A stretch of DNA of 64,000 nucleotides, taken from positions 5,480,122 to 5,544,121 of the forward strand of contig NW_020653200.1 in assembly GCF_003589595.1 (NCBI RefSeq), given 5' to 3'. This stretch comes from Hyposmocoma kahamanoa. Taxonomy: Eukaryota > Arthropoda > Insecta > Lepidoptera > Cosmopterigidae. This document shows, one piece after another, positions 1 through 39,400 of this stretch. Positions within the stretch are counted from its first letter, which is position 1. Each line of letters starts with the position of its first letter. The notes under the pieces were generated by a model that had not been told where the DNA came from, searched no databases, and worked only from the letters and a program-made list of their open reading frames with translations. The position numbers were made by a program, and so were the translations under genes.

Positions 1-1
1 A

Positions 2-727
2 GTAATGTTTATGGAAAGTCGAAGCCCGTCTCCAGTTACCTTTCTCGGGTATGGTGTCTAATGGGACGTTACATAGCCAGTTGTAAGAGGCAACTGCAGA
101 GCGACTGCTGCCAGGTGCAGCGTCTATACCTGCCGATTTAAGAACAGTTCTTACCCAACCGTCAATTACCGCCCTGGAGACAGGCTTCGGCGTTTCCCGA
201 GTCGTGATGAATAGTTGTTGAAGTGAGCATCTTCTTGATGTCGACAGTTCAATGACCTTTTTTACCTAGTAGACAGGGCAAATTGCTTGAACATCATGAG
301 GGCTAAGTTTCCATCCCGATTGTTGGTGTTGTGCGGTGTCTGTTTTCGAACCAAATATTGGCCACAAAATAATGTTAGTATTATCCTCTTGTGTGTGACC
401 TGGTGAAATGGATAACAATGTTAAATCATGAACTCTCCTTCCCGATGTAAATAATAATATTGTAGCACAACGTCGACACGCTTCGAAAAATGAAATATTA
501 ATCGGCACATTGTTTTGAAGCCATTGTACAACCTGTTGCGGGTCCCAAATGGGGACTTTCCTATTAATGGGGCGTGCTACTGAAACAGATTTTAACACTC
601 GCCGCACAAATGTGCCTTGACTTACTTTTTTACTCAAATGCGGTTCGCAAATAGTGGAAACAACAGATTTATGTAATTGTATGGTTGATGAGGCAAGCTT
701 TTCTGTAATATGGAGATCTGCGAGGAA
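2..727 (-). pseudogene. DIRS tyrosine recombinase (YR), one in-frame stop
   Basis: Minus-strand reading gives an open frame resembling DIRS recombinases: an N-terminal helical part (QLHKSVVSTI), the first catalytic arginine in a box reading LLFTSGRRVHDLTLL, a long middle part, then a box reading SSRSAVASYNW and the final TFHKHY with the tyrosine nucleophile at bases 2-4. A TAG stop at 266-268 interrupts the frame after AICPVY, and good coding continues directly after it as VKKVIEL. The region from about 970 to 727 is probably the N-terminus, but I could not follow it clearly. The family catalyses integration of a circular DNA intermediate; this copy should be inactive unless the stop is a sequencing error. 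Confidence 0.8.
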
Positions 728-972
728 CTTGACGAGGTCTTTTGCTTGCGGTGTAATAATGGAAACTTCGTTTTTTAAACACCACTTTACCCATCGATTC
801 CAGGCCGGTTTATATGACAGTAGTAGTAGACAAAGTAGATTTCCGCCACCCGTTCATCAATACGGCCTTCTCTGCTGGGGTCCAATTTTTCAGTAAGGTG
901 TCCCAGCTCCAATCAGCCAAGCTTTCAATATCAAATCGGTTACCTTGGGGAGCGGTAGGTTGGTAGTTACGT

Positions 973-2670
973 CTATAGAGTTCTCTGTAGGTCGTGTATT
1001 AGAACTGGCCTGCTGGGGGCTCTGTTCTGTAGATCTGGTCTCCAAAACGACTTTATACAGTGGGTTGACTTTATCCAGACTTTATCCACTACTACAATAT
1101 ACTGGCCTCTGCAACTGTTCAGGTGAGTCAAAACCCGAGGCATGAGTGATGGCGGAGGAAACACCCAAGCTAGTTAGTACTCCCATCGCCTGCTGAAGGC
1201 ATTGTGGAATAGAGCGGCCTCGTCCCACGGGTCTAGGGACGCGTAATGGGGAACTACTTGGGCTCGCGCTGATGCGAAGAGATCCACCTGAGGTATACCG
1301 AATTTTTGAAATATTTTGTCTGTCGCTTCTGGTAGGAGATGCCACTCTGGTATCGATTTGCCTCGAGACAGTCGATCGGCCACACAGTTGAAACGTCCTG
1401 GTAGATGTTGATGAGTAACTACAATCTGTAAGTCTTGAATTAGTTGACATACCTCGCGGGTTTGACTCATTAATTTTGATGACTTCGTGCCCCCTTCGTT
1501 CCTTAAGTACGCGAGAGCCGTTACATTGTCTGACTGAATCAGCAAACTGGCCCCGCGTAAGCCCTCTGTATTTGATTCTATCGCTCTCTTGAGCGCTACT
1601 AGGTCCTTGAGGTTGCTGTGACAAGTTTGTTGGTAAGGTTCCCACGTCCCGGCAAGGCACGTGTCGTTTAGTAGGGCTCCCCAACCGTAATTGGAAGCAT
1701 CGGTTACTAGGTAGTGAGTAATCTGTGGTAAATGAATCATAGAAAAATCGCTTACCGCACACCGCCACCACTGTAGATCCAACAGGACGTCTTTCGGCAA
1801 CATGTATTGCTGCCTTGGATGCTTTCCCTTGCGTAGCGTGCGAAGGTGACGTTGAAAGTGGCGGCAATGTAATCGACCCTGTGGCACTACGTAATTGGCA
1901 AAATTTAATCGCCCCAGAACGGACCTCGCTTCGCTGAGAGAGCAAGTCTTCTTCAAAAGAAGTCGCTGAAACTCCTTTTGTAGTTTTACTATCTTCTTGG
2001 GAGGAAGATATTTTTCGTTTAAAGAAGTTTGCCGCTGAAGCAAACATCGATCTTGATTGACGATCAGAACATCGTCGAGATAAACTACAATACGTACACC
2101 CGCCTCTCGCAGTCTCTGCGCCACAAAGTTTGTTAACATTGCAAAACACCTCGGGGCACATGCTATACCGAATGGAAGGTAGGTCATTTGGTAAAGTACA
2201 TGTCTGAATATTAATCTTAGCAAACGTCGGTGAGGTGGCGTGACGTTTACGTGAAAATACGCTTGTGACATATCAACTTTCGTCATCCAGTCTCTCGGTT
2301 GCAGAAAATTTGGAATCTCGAAGTGATAAGGTACAATTTCTTTATTGTTATATAATTGTTTAGATATTTCAAATTGAAAATCGGTCGGAAGGAAAGGTCT
2401 GCTTTTTGAATTAAAAACATCGGTGACACAGAACTGGGACTAACTTCCGCTAGTTCTAAGACTTTTAAATCTAACATTGCCCGAATTTCTGCAGCCATTT
2501 GGGGAGAGTCTGGTGTTTGGTAAGTATCCAAATCTGGTATCAATAGAGGGGGCTTTCTTATAAATGGTATTCGAAGATTGGAAATCATTTTCAATATAAC
2601 TGGAGGAGCTCTTAGAACCACCCACCTGTGATAAAAGTGTTGTAGGCGCCCGCTTCGAAGCGATGTGAGT
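973..2670 (-). pseudogene. DIRS reverse transcriptase / RNase H, frameshift and stop
   Basis: The first part (2660-2283) begins SGRLQHFYHRW and contains VSPMFLIQK and FRPIFNLKYLNN, typical of the start of a DIRS-type RT. A one-base frameshift near 2330-2350 moves the coding into another frame (VPYHFEIPNFLQPRDW), which continues in the long frame 2286-1174. That frame has VDMSQAYFHV, the catalytic YLDD box at 2074-2085, then an RNase H domain with TDASNYGWGA, IQSDNVTAL and ADRLSRG. A TAA stop at 1174-1176 follows SRRWEY. The same frame stays open to 973 with AWVFPPPSLMPRVL, a conserved C-terminal motif of this group, so the stop is a nonsense mutation. Confidence 0.85.
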
Positions 2671-2759
2671 CAATCATAGCGGCGTCTCTTGGAATCGATG
2701 TGACGACACTCGTGAGACCTTCTAGGCTCGTGCTTTCGTTTTCCACGAGACGCCGCCTA

Positions 2760-3720
2760 CCCCCTAGGCTTTGAACTCCCTGAAGGCTCTGTGTTGGGTG
2801 TACGAAAAGGTTGTATGAATTGGTTTTTCAAAGGGAATTGGATCTGACCTTTAGATGTAGACGAAAAAGACATTTTTTTTTCCGGTTGTGGTTTAGCAAG
2901 CACTTTCGCTGGACCACCATCTCTGTCAAGCAATTTAGAAAATTGTTCTGGTTCAAAAAAATTCAGAAGATGGGGGTATCTTTTTGAATTTTTCTACCGT
3001 ATAATTATTTTGAACGGACTTCAATAATTCATTTCTTCGATTATTTATTATTGACGCCCTTTTCCCACAAATAATCTGCATGATGTCGTTGGAAATTTTA
3101 TTGTATGTTTTATCTTCGTTAAATAATTCCTTAACTTTGCTAGAAAATTCATCGTAATTAATTACCTGAAGTTCTCGTACCCATGAAAGTAAGGAAGTAA
3201 CATTCTGTTGTAAAATATTTCTTTGTAATAATACAGCGTTAGACAATGCAGATAACGTACGTTCACAAGAGAGCAGAAATTTGTTTTTATCGAAAGGTTT
3301 CAGATCATCATTGGATTCCAATTCAACAAAACCCGGTTTAGATAAATAAGTCCTTTGAGTTTCAATGAAATTTATGTTGAGCCAATCAGGGGACCCAAAA
3401 AGCTGTAAAGAATTAATTAACTCAAATCGTTCACGGTCAGTTTTGCCTATACCAGTGTCCTTCAGTGTAGTTTGTAGAGATTGGAAGGAAAAATCGTCAT
3501 CATTTCCTTCAACTGGTGTACAAGATTGTGGCACAGTGGCTAATTGAGGTGCAGTGTCGGGTACTTGCGAGGTACTAGGCTCGGAAACCACACGTGTCTG
3601 TTGTTCCGACACCCCCACATTTTGCACATTTTGTTGCATAAAATTGTTCATAAAAACCGTTAGGTCTCTAACCTGTTTGCATAACTGACCAAAAACCGAA
3701 ATATCCGAATGTAATACTCA
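2760..3720 (-). pseudogene. DIRS Gag-like protein, frameshifted near the C-terminus
   Basis: An open frame of 232 codons runs from 3651 to 2953, with an open extension upstream to about 3717 reading SVLHSDISVFGQLCKQVRDLTVF. It has a glutamine-rich N-terminus, an acidic stretch, then charged helical sequence with no zinc knuckle, as usual for DIRS Gag. The stop at 2953-2955 follows a T homopolymer (minus strand); one frame over, coding continues as EPEQFSKLLDRDGGPAKVL to about 2760, so a one-base indel is likely. Its place directly upstream of the RT supports the Gag call. Sequence alone would not identify it. Confidence 0.6.
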
Positions 3721-3728
3721 CTGTGGCG

Positions 3729-4037
3729 CTAGTTAGCGCGATCTACAGAGCTGTCGTAACTTGGAGATCTCGATCTGGAGTACGAGCGAGATCGAGATTT
3801 GTGCCTTCGTCTTTGTTGGTCTCTGCCTCGTCGTCGTCGTCGGCACTCGCCAGTGCCGCCTGTTGTATCGGAATCCATATCGGTACGCAATCCGACAGGA
3901 TTTCCCCATAATTGTGTATTCGCAACGAAATTCAACAACGCAATGAGGAAAACCGCGTGTCGAGTTTGAACAACGGCCACCGCACCCCCACACTGGTGGA
4001 GGGGTGAGCAGCGTGGTGGTAAGGATCCAACGACCAA
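3729..4037 (-). other. Arginine/serine-rich open frame upstream of DIRS gag
   Basis: A short minus-strand frame contains RRRRRGRDQQRRRHKSRS and further RS dipeptides, then stops 8 bp before the Gag-like frame opens in a different frame. DIRS-group Gag proteins can start with RS-rich sequence, so this may be the original Gag N-terminus cut off by a frameshift. It may equally be chance low-complexity coding; all three minus frames are open here. Confidence 0.3.
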
Positions 4038-4061
4038 TCGGAGGGCAGAAGAAGGAGAAAT

Positions 4062-5246
4062 TCAGTGTTGCCAGTCGTCAAATCGTGTTTTGTACCAAAA
4101 ATTCAGCAATAGCTCTCTCATCAAACCCGGACAAGGCGAGGAATGCGCAATTATACCAAGGTCTCTAATGTGATTCACTTTTTTAATGGACTTGTCTTTT
4201 AGTTTGTATTCGTAATCGATAATATGAGTTTTGCGCGTGTATGTAATTATGTTACATTTATTAATATTAAGAAATAGTTGGTTGGACTCGCAATACGTAT
4301 GTAGAGATTTCAAGTCTTCTTGCAATTGATTGCAATCATTAGATAATTTAATCACTTCAAAAAACTTTGAATCGTCAGCATAAAAAAGAAGTTCACTATT
4401 TTTGAGGCAATTACTAATATCGTTGACATAGAAAAGAAAAAGAAAAGAGCAATGGTGCGATATGAGAACCCTGAGGTACACCTGAAAGTACCAGTAAAAA
4501 CCGTGAGCAGTATCCCTTTACGTAGACAGCTTGACTCCTGTTTGTGATATAGGATTTGATCCATTTTAGAAGGTTGCCGTGCACACCGGCTCTTGTTAGC
4601 TTTTCGATAAGTAAATCATGATTTATTTTATCAAAAGCCCTGCAGAAGTCAGTGTTTGTGTACACTCTACTACTACTACTCATCTACCTGTGAATTATCA
4701 TTGAGAGCGTGTGATAGGTGCTACACAAAAGTAGCCATATTTGTGTCAACGTTACGTTTTTTAAAGAATCCGTGCTGTTGTTCAGAGATGTAGTTTCGGT
4801 AAACGAAGGACATCTGAGAAGTCACTATTTTTTCTAAGATCTTTCCCAAAACACAGTTTTGAGATAAACGTATATTCTGTAATCTGGTCTCGCATAATGT
4901 TTTTTGGTATAGGGGTAATAAGTGATCTTTTTAAACAGCATGAAATATGCATAAATATGAAATATATGATATATGAAATATGCAATAGAGGCTCGAAAAA
5001 TTACAAGAATGGGCAACGCGAGTACTTTTGCGCAAATAGATATAAAAATAAGGTGAATTTCATCAGAACCCGCACCTTTACGAGTATAACATTTTTGAGC
5101 TCTTTAAAGACCAAATCGTATTTAATATTTATCGAATTCATTTGTACGGTTGATTCAAAACTGTTTAAGGGCCAGTCTTTTAGTTCTTTGTCACGAGGAG
5201 ATAACAAAGACGGAATTGAAATGATTATTGAAAGCTTCACAAACAC
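4062..5246 (-). pseudogene. Non-LTR retrotransposon (LINE) reverse transcriptase fragment
   Basis: Minus-strand reading, with several frameshifts and stops, gives the RT motifs in order: KRSLITPIPK (about 4920), ISEQQHGFFKKRNVDTN (about 4770), FCRAFDKINHDLLIEKL (4660-4600), SGVPQGSHIAPLLF (about 4480-4440), then the catalytic FYADDSKFF box and a C-terminal thumb (INKCNIITYTRK). These are the order and spacing of jockey/CR1-like LINEs. Endonuclease and 3' tail are absent. It lies between the DIRS copy and syd exon 17, 38 bp from that exon's donor. Confidence 0.8.
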
Positions 5247-5283
5247 TACTACTAGTTTACAACTACTACTAGGTCTGTCTCAC

Positions 5284-33420
<28,137 letters not shown>

Positions 33421-34089
33421 GATTGGAAACAATAAGGAAACTTGTAATCAAGGATATTACGTCTATCCGTTGCAAGGACAGCCTAATGAATTTTACGCGT
33501 AAACATAGTAGTGCATTTGTGTTCAAGATTCCTCTATCACTGGATCGATTGTTAAATTTCAAGTTGTTGAATCTCACATATCGGTTATTATCAAATAAGC
33601 GAAGTAGGTAGTTTTCGTGAATAAATTTTTATTCTTGTTTTAGTTCTAATAAAGATAGGATAGAATATGACTACGTCCAACTGCACACACACTCCATTTG
33701 TTTGACGTTTATTTTTGCTTTGTAACACAAAAAGGTCCGTTCATTCGTCGTTCTATTGACTTTATGTTGATGTACGGTACGGTACGCTAGTTGATCCGAC
33801 CGACAGACGATCGCACGACGAAGATTGCGTCATTCCATTCTCCGTAGTGTTAGGTCATGGAAAAATTTACATTTTTCAGGAAAATAAATATTTTTCAGGA
33901 AAATCAATATTTTCCGAATATTTTTCTTAATATCAGCGTTGCCAACACCTATTGTTCGAAATCCCCAAATTTGGGGAGAGTAAAGTTCACATTCCCCGCA
34001 AATTCCCCACATTTCGAGTTTTCATTATTATTCATTATAAAGCCTTCGCTTATAACTAAATAAAAAATAAAGAAATCCAAAATGTAACC
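33421..34089. promoter_or_regulatory. Upstream region and probable 5' UTR of syd
   Basis: The minus-strand leader and start of syd transcription must lie here or further right. I saw no clear TATA box or initiator, so no promoter element is placed. 33845-34020 has repeated TTTTTCAGGAAAAT and a GGGGA-rich stretch of unknown role. Confidence 0.3.
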
Positions 34090-34097
34090 ATCTATTA

Positions 34098-35311
34098 CAT
34101 TGACCTACCAATAAATGGACGTCGCGTTCGCGCTAAAAAGTGTCCGCACCTATAGGGCGTTAAAATAGCATACAGAGCGTCATTCGCGCAACAGTCTCTG
34201 TTTGTTCGACTGACAGCGCGGTTGTCAATCATGCAGTACCATATAATAATAACTTGTAAAAGTTATACAGCAGTAAAGTGTAAAAACAGGATTTTGTATC
34301 AAATTTTCACTAAACAAATATATTGTGTTATCATCGTTCTCATTTAAAAGTGCTATTTTGTACAGTTTTATAGTATTTAATTTATTAAATTTATACATAA
34401 ATGAATCGTAAATATAAATTACGGAAGCACACAAAATAGTCAAATAGCTAATTGTCCTTTCTCTACATTGCATGCGCAAAAGATGGAAAGAGACCCATTA
34501 AGTCAATTTCAAGAAGCTTATATAAACTTCTTGGTCATTTTCAATTGTTCGAACCACAAGCGATTGAAATATTTAGAACAAAGAAACTATAGAGTCGCTT
34601 TGATTTTAATCTTATTTTTAAAATGATTTTTTATTAAACGTTGGCAATAACTAACAAAACATTGTTGTAGTCGTTTTACGGCTTGGGATTACCTATCAGA
34701 AGTCAAAAAATACACTTGCCCGAAATAACGTTAGCTCGAATTTTCATAATGTCAAATGTATTTTTTAGGTAGATTACAAAACAAAAGCTAATTTTGTCTT
34801 CGTGAAAAGAATCAAAATTACTCGAAAGTGTAACGATTTTATTATAAATCGGTCTTCGGAATTGCGGATATTTGACTTGACGTTTAGTTGGAACATCGGT
34901 ACATTTCTTATAGTACACGCTTATTTTCACATTTGTAGTAATATTTGTATGTATGCAGTTGCCCAACTCTTTATTAATTATTTAAGTGAATTCGACATAA
35001 TATACATATATATAAATTAATTGATATTTACGATATAGGCTACTCCATTACTCTTGTGTTCAAGTAATTTTCAGTCGAAGCTAAATATGGTGCATTTTGT
35101 TAAATTTCCAGTAGAAGAATATGGTGTTCTTTGGGGCCCTTAAATTCTTGCAAGCAAAATCAGGCAGTACTGCAATGACGTTACAATTTAAATTAAATGT
35201 TTTAGTTTTTTATGTTTCGTTACATGTCACTACGTTTGTAAAGATTAACTTCGGACATTTTTTTCGTGGTTTTTGTATTAGACCCGACGTCCATTTGTTG
35301 GTAGGTCAATG
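34098..35311 (+). mobile_element. CATTGAC-family inverted-repeat element, copy B (1214 bp)
   Basis: Left end CATTGACCTACCAATAAATG, right end CATTTGTTGGTAGGTCAATG. ATCTATTA flanks both sides (34090-34097, 35312-35319), a perfect 8-bp target duplication. Non-coding, and the best-preserved long copy; its inner sequence matches copy A nearly throughout. It fills much of the spacer between syd and wurst. Confidence 0.92.
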
Positions 35312-35319
35312 ATCTATTA

Positions 35320-36109
35320 CATTTGCTGTACATGACAAATAGAATATGAAATTTATCTTAACGTTAACTTTGAAAAAAAACTAGATAATATTTGTATATG
35401 ATAAGGTCTTATTTCTAATAAAAATAATAGACGAAATTTCTTTTTGTTGATAGTTTTTAACATTGTTTGCAGTAGCAAACAAATTAAAAATTAAAGCAAC
35501 AAAAACAAAGCAAAAAATGTTAATTTCCCTAAACATTGGAATGGTTTCGAAAAATCTAAGACGGTGTAAAGATATGGCAAGTTTTTTTCGCTTTTTTATT
35601 AAGACAGTTCTATGTGCACATGCACATGTGGGGTGTGGTAATAGCGTTAGCATCCCTAGTAAGTTTGTGGTAATAACAATGTACGTACTTGAGTTGCAAA
35701 AAATTACACTGAAAAGAAAAATGGCAAAAATTCAAGCATAATGCAGTCTGTTTTTTTAGGATAGGGTATGGCAAAATATTCTGTACAGGATATTGTACGC
35801 CGAACAGAATCCTTGTTGTCTATTGTGACTTTCACATTAGTTCGAGAGTAGGCAACACATTGTGACGTTTTGACAACTCAGAACACTTTAATGGGGTGTT
35901 GTGGGGGGGTCGCATTTGTCAAGCGTTTTCCCACTTTAATTGTCTATATGTCCGTGCGTGGCTGATATCGTGTCCACTTGGCTTTTCTGAAAATTACAAC
36001 CAACGTAGTAAACTCAGGATATATTAAAAATTATTTAATATATTTATTTATTAAGTTAATTTTTAAGTTATTTATTAATAACTTTCAGCGAATAAAGATT
36101 GTAAATCAA
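35320..36109 (+). promoter_or_regulatory. Upstream region and probable noncoding first exon of wurst
   Basis: A GTAAGT donor at 36110-36115 and the acceptor TTCTTCAG at 36207-36214 suggest a noncoding exon ending at 36109 and a 105-bp intron before the coding start. The transcription start was not located. Two ATGs in the putative intron are in frame, but would give an unlikely N-terminus. Confidence 0.4.
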
Positions 36110-36216
36110 GTAAGTATGTGTCTTATTGGCATTTCATTCAATATAGGTACAGTTACAACTGTTTAGTTTGGGTGTGTTTCCACGACACCAATTCAATCAA
36201 CTTAATTTCTTCAGAT

Positions 36217-36471
36217 ATGTCTGCGAAAGTGGACTGTGATGCTAGCAGAAAATCTGTGATTTGGGCGTACGTGTTGTGGTTGTTCGGCGGGATATTCGGC
36301 GTACACCACTTTTATTTGAGAAGGGATCGTCATGCATTTGTGTGGTGGACTACTCTGGGAGGGTTCGGCGTGGGATGGCTGGGAGAAATATTTCGCATAC
36401 CTCGGTACGTGCGAGATGCCAACGAAGAGCATCCTCAAGAATTAAAGGCTAAAATGCAACAAAACAAAAAG
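36217..36471 (+). CDS. wurst: wurst coding exon 1
   Basis: MSAKVDCDASRKSVIWAYVL to LKAKMQQNKK, 85 codons, phase 0 exit at GTATGT. Holds the first membrane pair and the FRIPRYVRDANEEHPQE segment conserved in wurst orthologues. Confidence 0.94.
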
Positions 36472-39400
36472 GTATGTTCAACTTTTTGTAAAAATGGGTT
36501 AAGTGTGTAGCTGAATTGTGACTGGTCTAATAAGTTACATGTAATAAATATTTATTAAATATAGGTTAATATAGGTATAAAATGTAATGGAAGGCCACAA
36601 CTAAATGTATGGGGCTTTATATTTTATTTTGGAATATTACTTACTTGTTTATATTTTACTTTTATTCCCTTAAAGTTGGTTAAGTTACATTCAGTGTAAA
36701 TCTGAATGCAAGTAAAAATAAACAGGTGAGTAATATTATATAGAGGAACATTACATAATTACTACTTTATGGGTTATAATATAACTTTTCTAATCTAGAA
36801 AGATGTCACTGAATTAAATGTAAACCTATTTGATACTGCTTTTGGGAGACACTTTTTGATGACAACTATATATTTGAGATAATTGTGCACTATAACCTCT
36901 CTTATTTTTTCTGTTTTAAGCCGCCTCTATGCCAACTTCAGTGGCTCATCAGAACTTGGTGAAGGTAAAATATAAAAGTAATAATTGCATGGTCATGTGT
37001 TTGTGCAAGCTTGATTGTGTTCTTTAGTGTATGACTTTAGAAAATGGAGCATATTATTGGTTACAAATTAGAACTACACCTTTACCACTTGAAATAAGTA
37101 TTTATACTTCTAAATTCCTTTGGTTATTGGCAACATTATCTGCTACTGATGTACTGTGTACTCACAAGTTCATATAATTATTATTTTGCTTAGATATGAT
37201 TCTTGTAGCAATGTTACGAGTTGGTAGATGTGAATAAATGCTTAATTATGTAATTGTCTATGTAATAAAAAAAAAACTTATACTTGATAAATAATTATCT
37301 TAGATCTGATAAACAATATATCATAAATCAGATAACATGGATGTCAGTTTCATGTGTGATTCTATGCATTAGAATTTAATTAAGAAATGTGTTGTTTCCA
37401 GTTTTATAATTTCAATTTGAAAGTTGAAGACTTTTGCTCAGTTTTAGAATTTCTTACTGTCAAATCAATTATTGTACATGTTTATGGTAGTGTACATTAA
37501 TTTTGCACAAATTTATATTGATATGTAACTACATTTATAACTTACGCACACTATTTTCATGTCTTGCTAATGTGCTTCTGGCGTTTTATGTTCTCAATAT
37601 GCTGATAAAGGAAATTGTTGAAGTCGTACATGTTTATATGGCCATAAAATTCGTATTTCTGAAAACAAACTGCTATAATAACGTGAAGTCTGATTTTCAA
37701 TTCATGCATGAAGCATGCTGGAAGACTCTTATGAAAATCTAATCTAATCTATCTTATGAAATCTAACTAAACTAGATTTCATAAAATTTTATGTTTAATT
37801 AGACTAATTGGAGAAATGAAATACATGTCATTTTGAGAGTATGACAAATATCCTAGGGAATATTTCCTATTCTCCATAATGGCGAATTTATTATTAACAA
37901 ATGCTTCTCTTTTCTGACTACTTCGTCTATGACTAAGATTAAGAACTTTCATTGCCAATATTTGCAAGGCAATTTAATTTACCAATTAAATCACGAGGAA
38001 AAGTAATAATAATAATAATATTTTAATCGCACATAATTACAACTTAAATTTTTTTGGTTATACAATTGTAAACTTCTTTTAAATTTAACAAACAATGTAT
38101 TCTTTTTAAATACTTGTAATAAACAGTTAATCTAATACTTTCATACTTTAAGATACACTTTACTTTAAACATACATAGCTTCTTAAACTATTAAATATTA
38201 TTATTATAAACGAATTCTCTATCTACAGTTTCCAACTTAATAAAAACATAGAAAACTTTGTAAAGTTGCTATTTGACACCTAAAATATGACTTTGGCTAC
38301 CCTGACCTTTACCCATATTTTGGCATTAGTAGCATAAATTCAGTTAATTTTGCTTACCTACATTAGTAGCCGCGACTTGAGTCGCCGAAACGAGCGCAGA
38401 ATGTATGTTTACATTTACAAGTTACAAATTATATAATTAGTTACAATAAATTGCAACTGTTATAAATTATAAAATTATTCATAATAAATTGCAGCCACCT
38501 TTCTCGATGAATCGGTTCACTGGCATGTTGATGGTCGGCTACTCATGGGGCCAAATGATGATGTGCGCTGTGCCTCCAGATGAGTTTTGGGGCATCAACC
38601 TTCGCTACTTGAATTACCTTGTCCCTCTTGCCGCTGCTTTAGGTGAGTATTGTTTTAAGTGTCTATATAGAAAAGTAGAATATGAGTAACTACATCTCCC
38701 TACATATTATATTACAGCATTACTTCATTCTTCAAGCCTATTCAGGGTTAATAAAGTGGGTTTTATTTTGGCTTAACAATTTGTGTGTTCATAGTAGACA
38801 GGTATGTATGTCGATTTGCAGCAGGTAAGAGAACAAAAGATATAAAACTAGTACTGCTAATTAACGCTGCTGATCCGTACCAACAAAATTGTAATGTGTA
38901 AAAGTTTATTCTAAATATATATGAAAAGTTACAAAGTGCTTTTATCATTTAGGTGTATGGACAGTGGGCAACATAGGCCGTGAACAAGGCTCTCTCAAAT
39001 GGCCTCTACTTGCGGCGTACGCTGCGTACCCCATACGGTACTATATCTATGACGAAACTGTGTGGTTCACCCTTATGGTGATTGCATCAAGCCTCGCTTT
39101 CGACTCGTTTTCGAAGGAATGGCGGAGAACTCGTACCAAACGAAACATTGTCAAGTCAGTACATCATCTAATTTGTAAAAATGAAGTTCCTGGTGCGCAC
39201 GCGCAAAGAAACATGATTTATAACACTTATAATTGAACATTTCAGACGCGTAGGAATACTAGCTCTGTGCGCCTGCTTGTACCTTTCACTGTGGTGCAGC
39301 TACCTCTACTTTCATGGGACTATCACTGACAGTGAAGGCGACGAGATACCCATATATGAAGCGCTTCATCACTTCTTCACTAGTCCTTGGTATATGTACT

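Larger units (their letters stand above)
1..4040 (-). mobile_element. DIRS-type tyrosine-recombinase retroelement, decayed, cut by the left window edge
   Basis: Read on the minus strand from about 4040 leftwards, the stretch carries a Gag-like protein, a DIRS-type reverse transcriptase with RNase H, and a tyrosine recombinase. That combination and order is known only from DIRS-group retroelements, which integrate by recombinase rather than by a DDE integrase. All three coding regions carry stops or frameshifts, so this copy is not autonomous. The recombinase reaches its end at the window edge, so the 3' terminal repeat is outside. I could not define the 5' end; 4040 is the outer limit of possible coding. 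It lies in the syd intron after exon 17. Confidence 0.85.

Noticed and set aside
1082..2161. A 359-codon frame overlapping the DIRS RT
   Set aside because: It shows no domain. The overlapping frame has YLDD and RNase H motifs, so this is a shadow.
36921..36966. Possible extra wurst exon between exons 1 and 2 (AAG|CCGCCTCTATG...GTGAAG|GTAAAA)
   Set aside because: The preceding exon ends in phase 0, and in that phase the segment has an in-frame TGA. Exon 1 joins exon 2 directly as NKK|PPFSMNRF, which matches the family.
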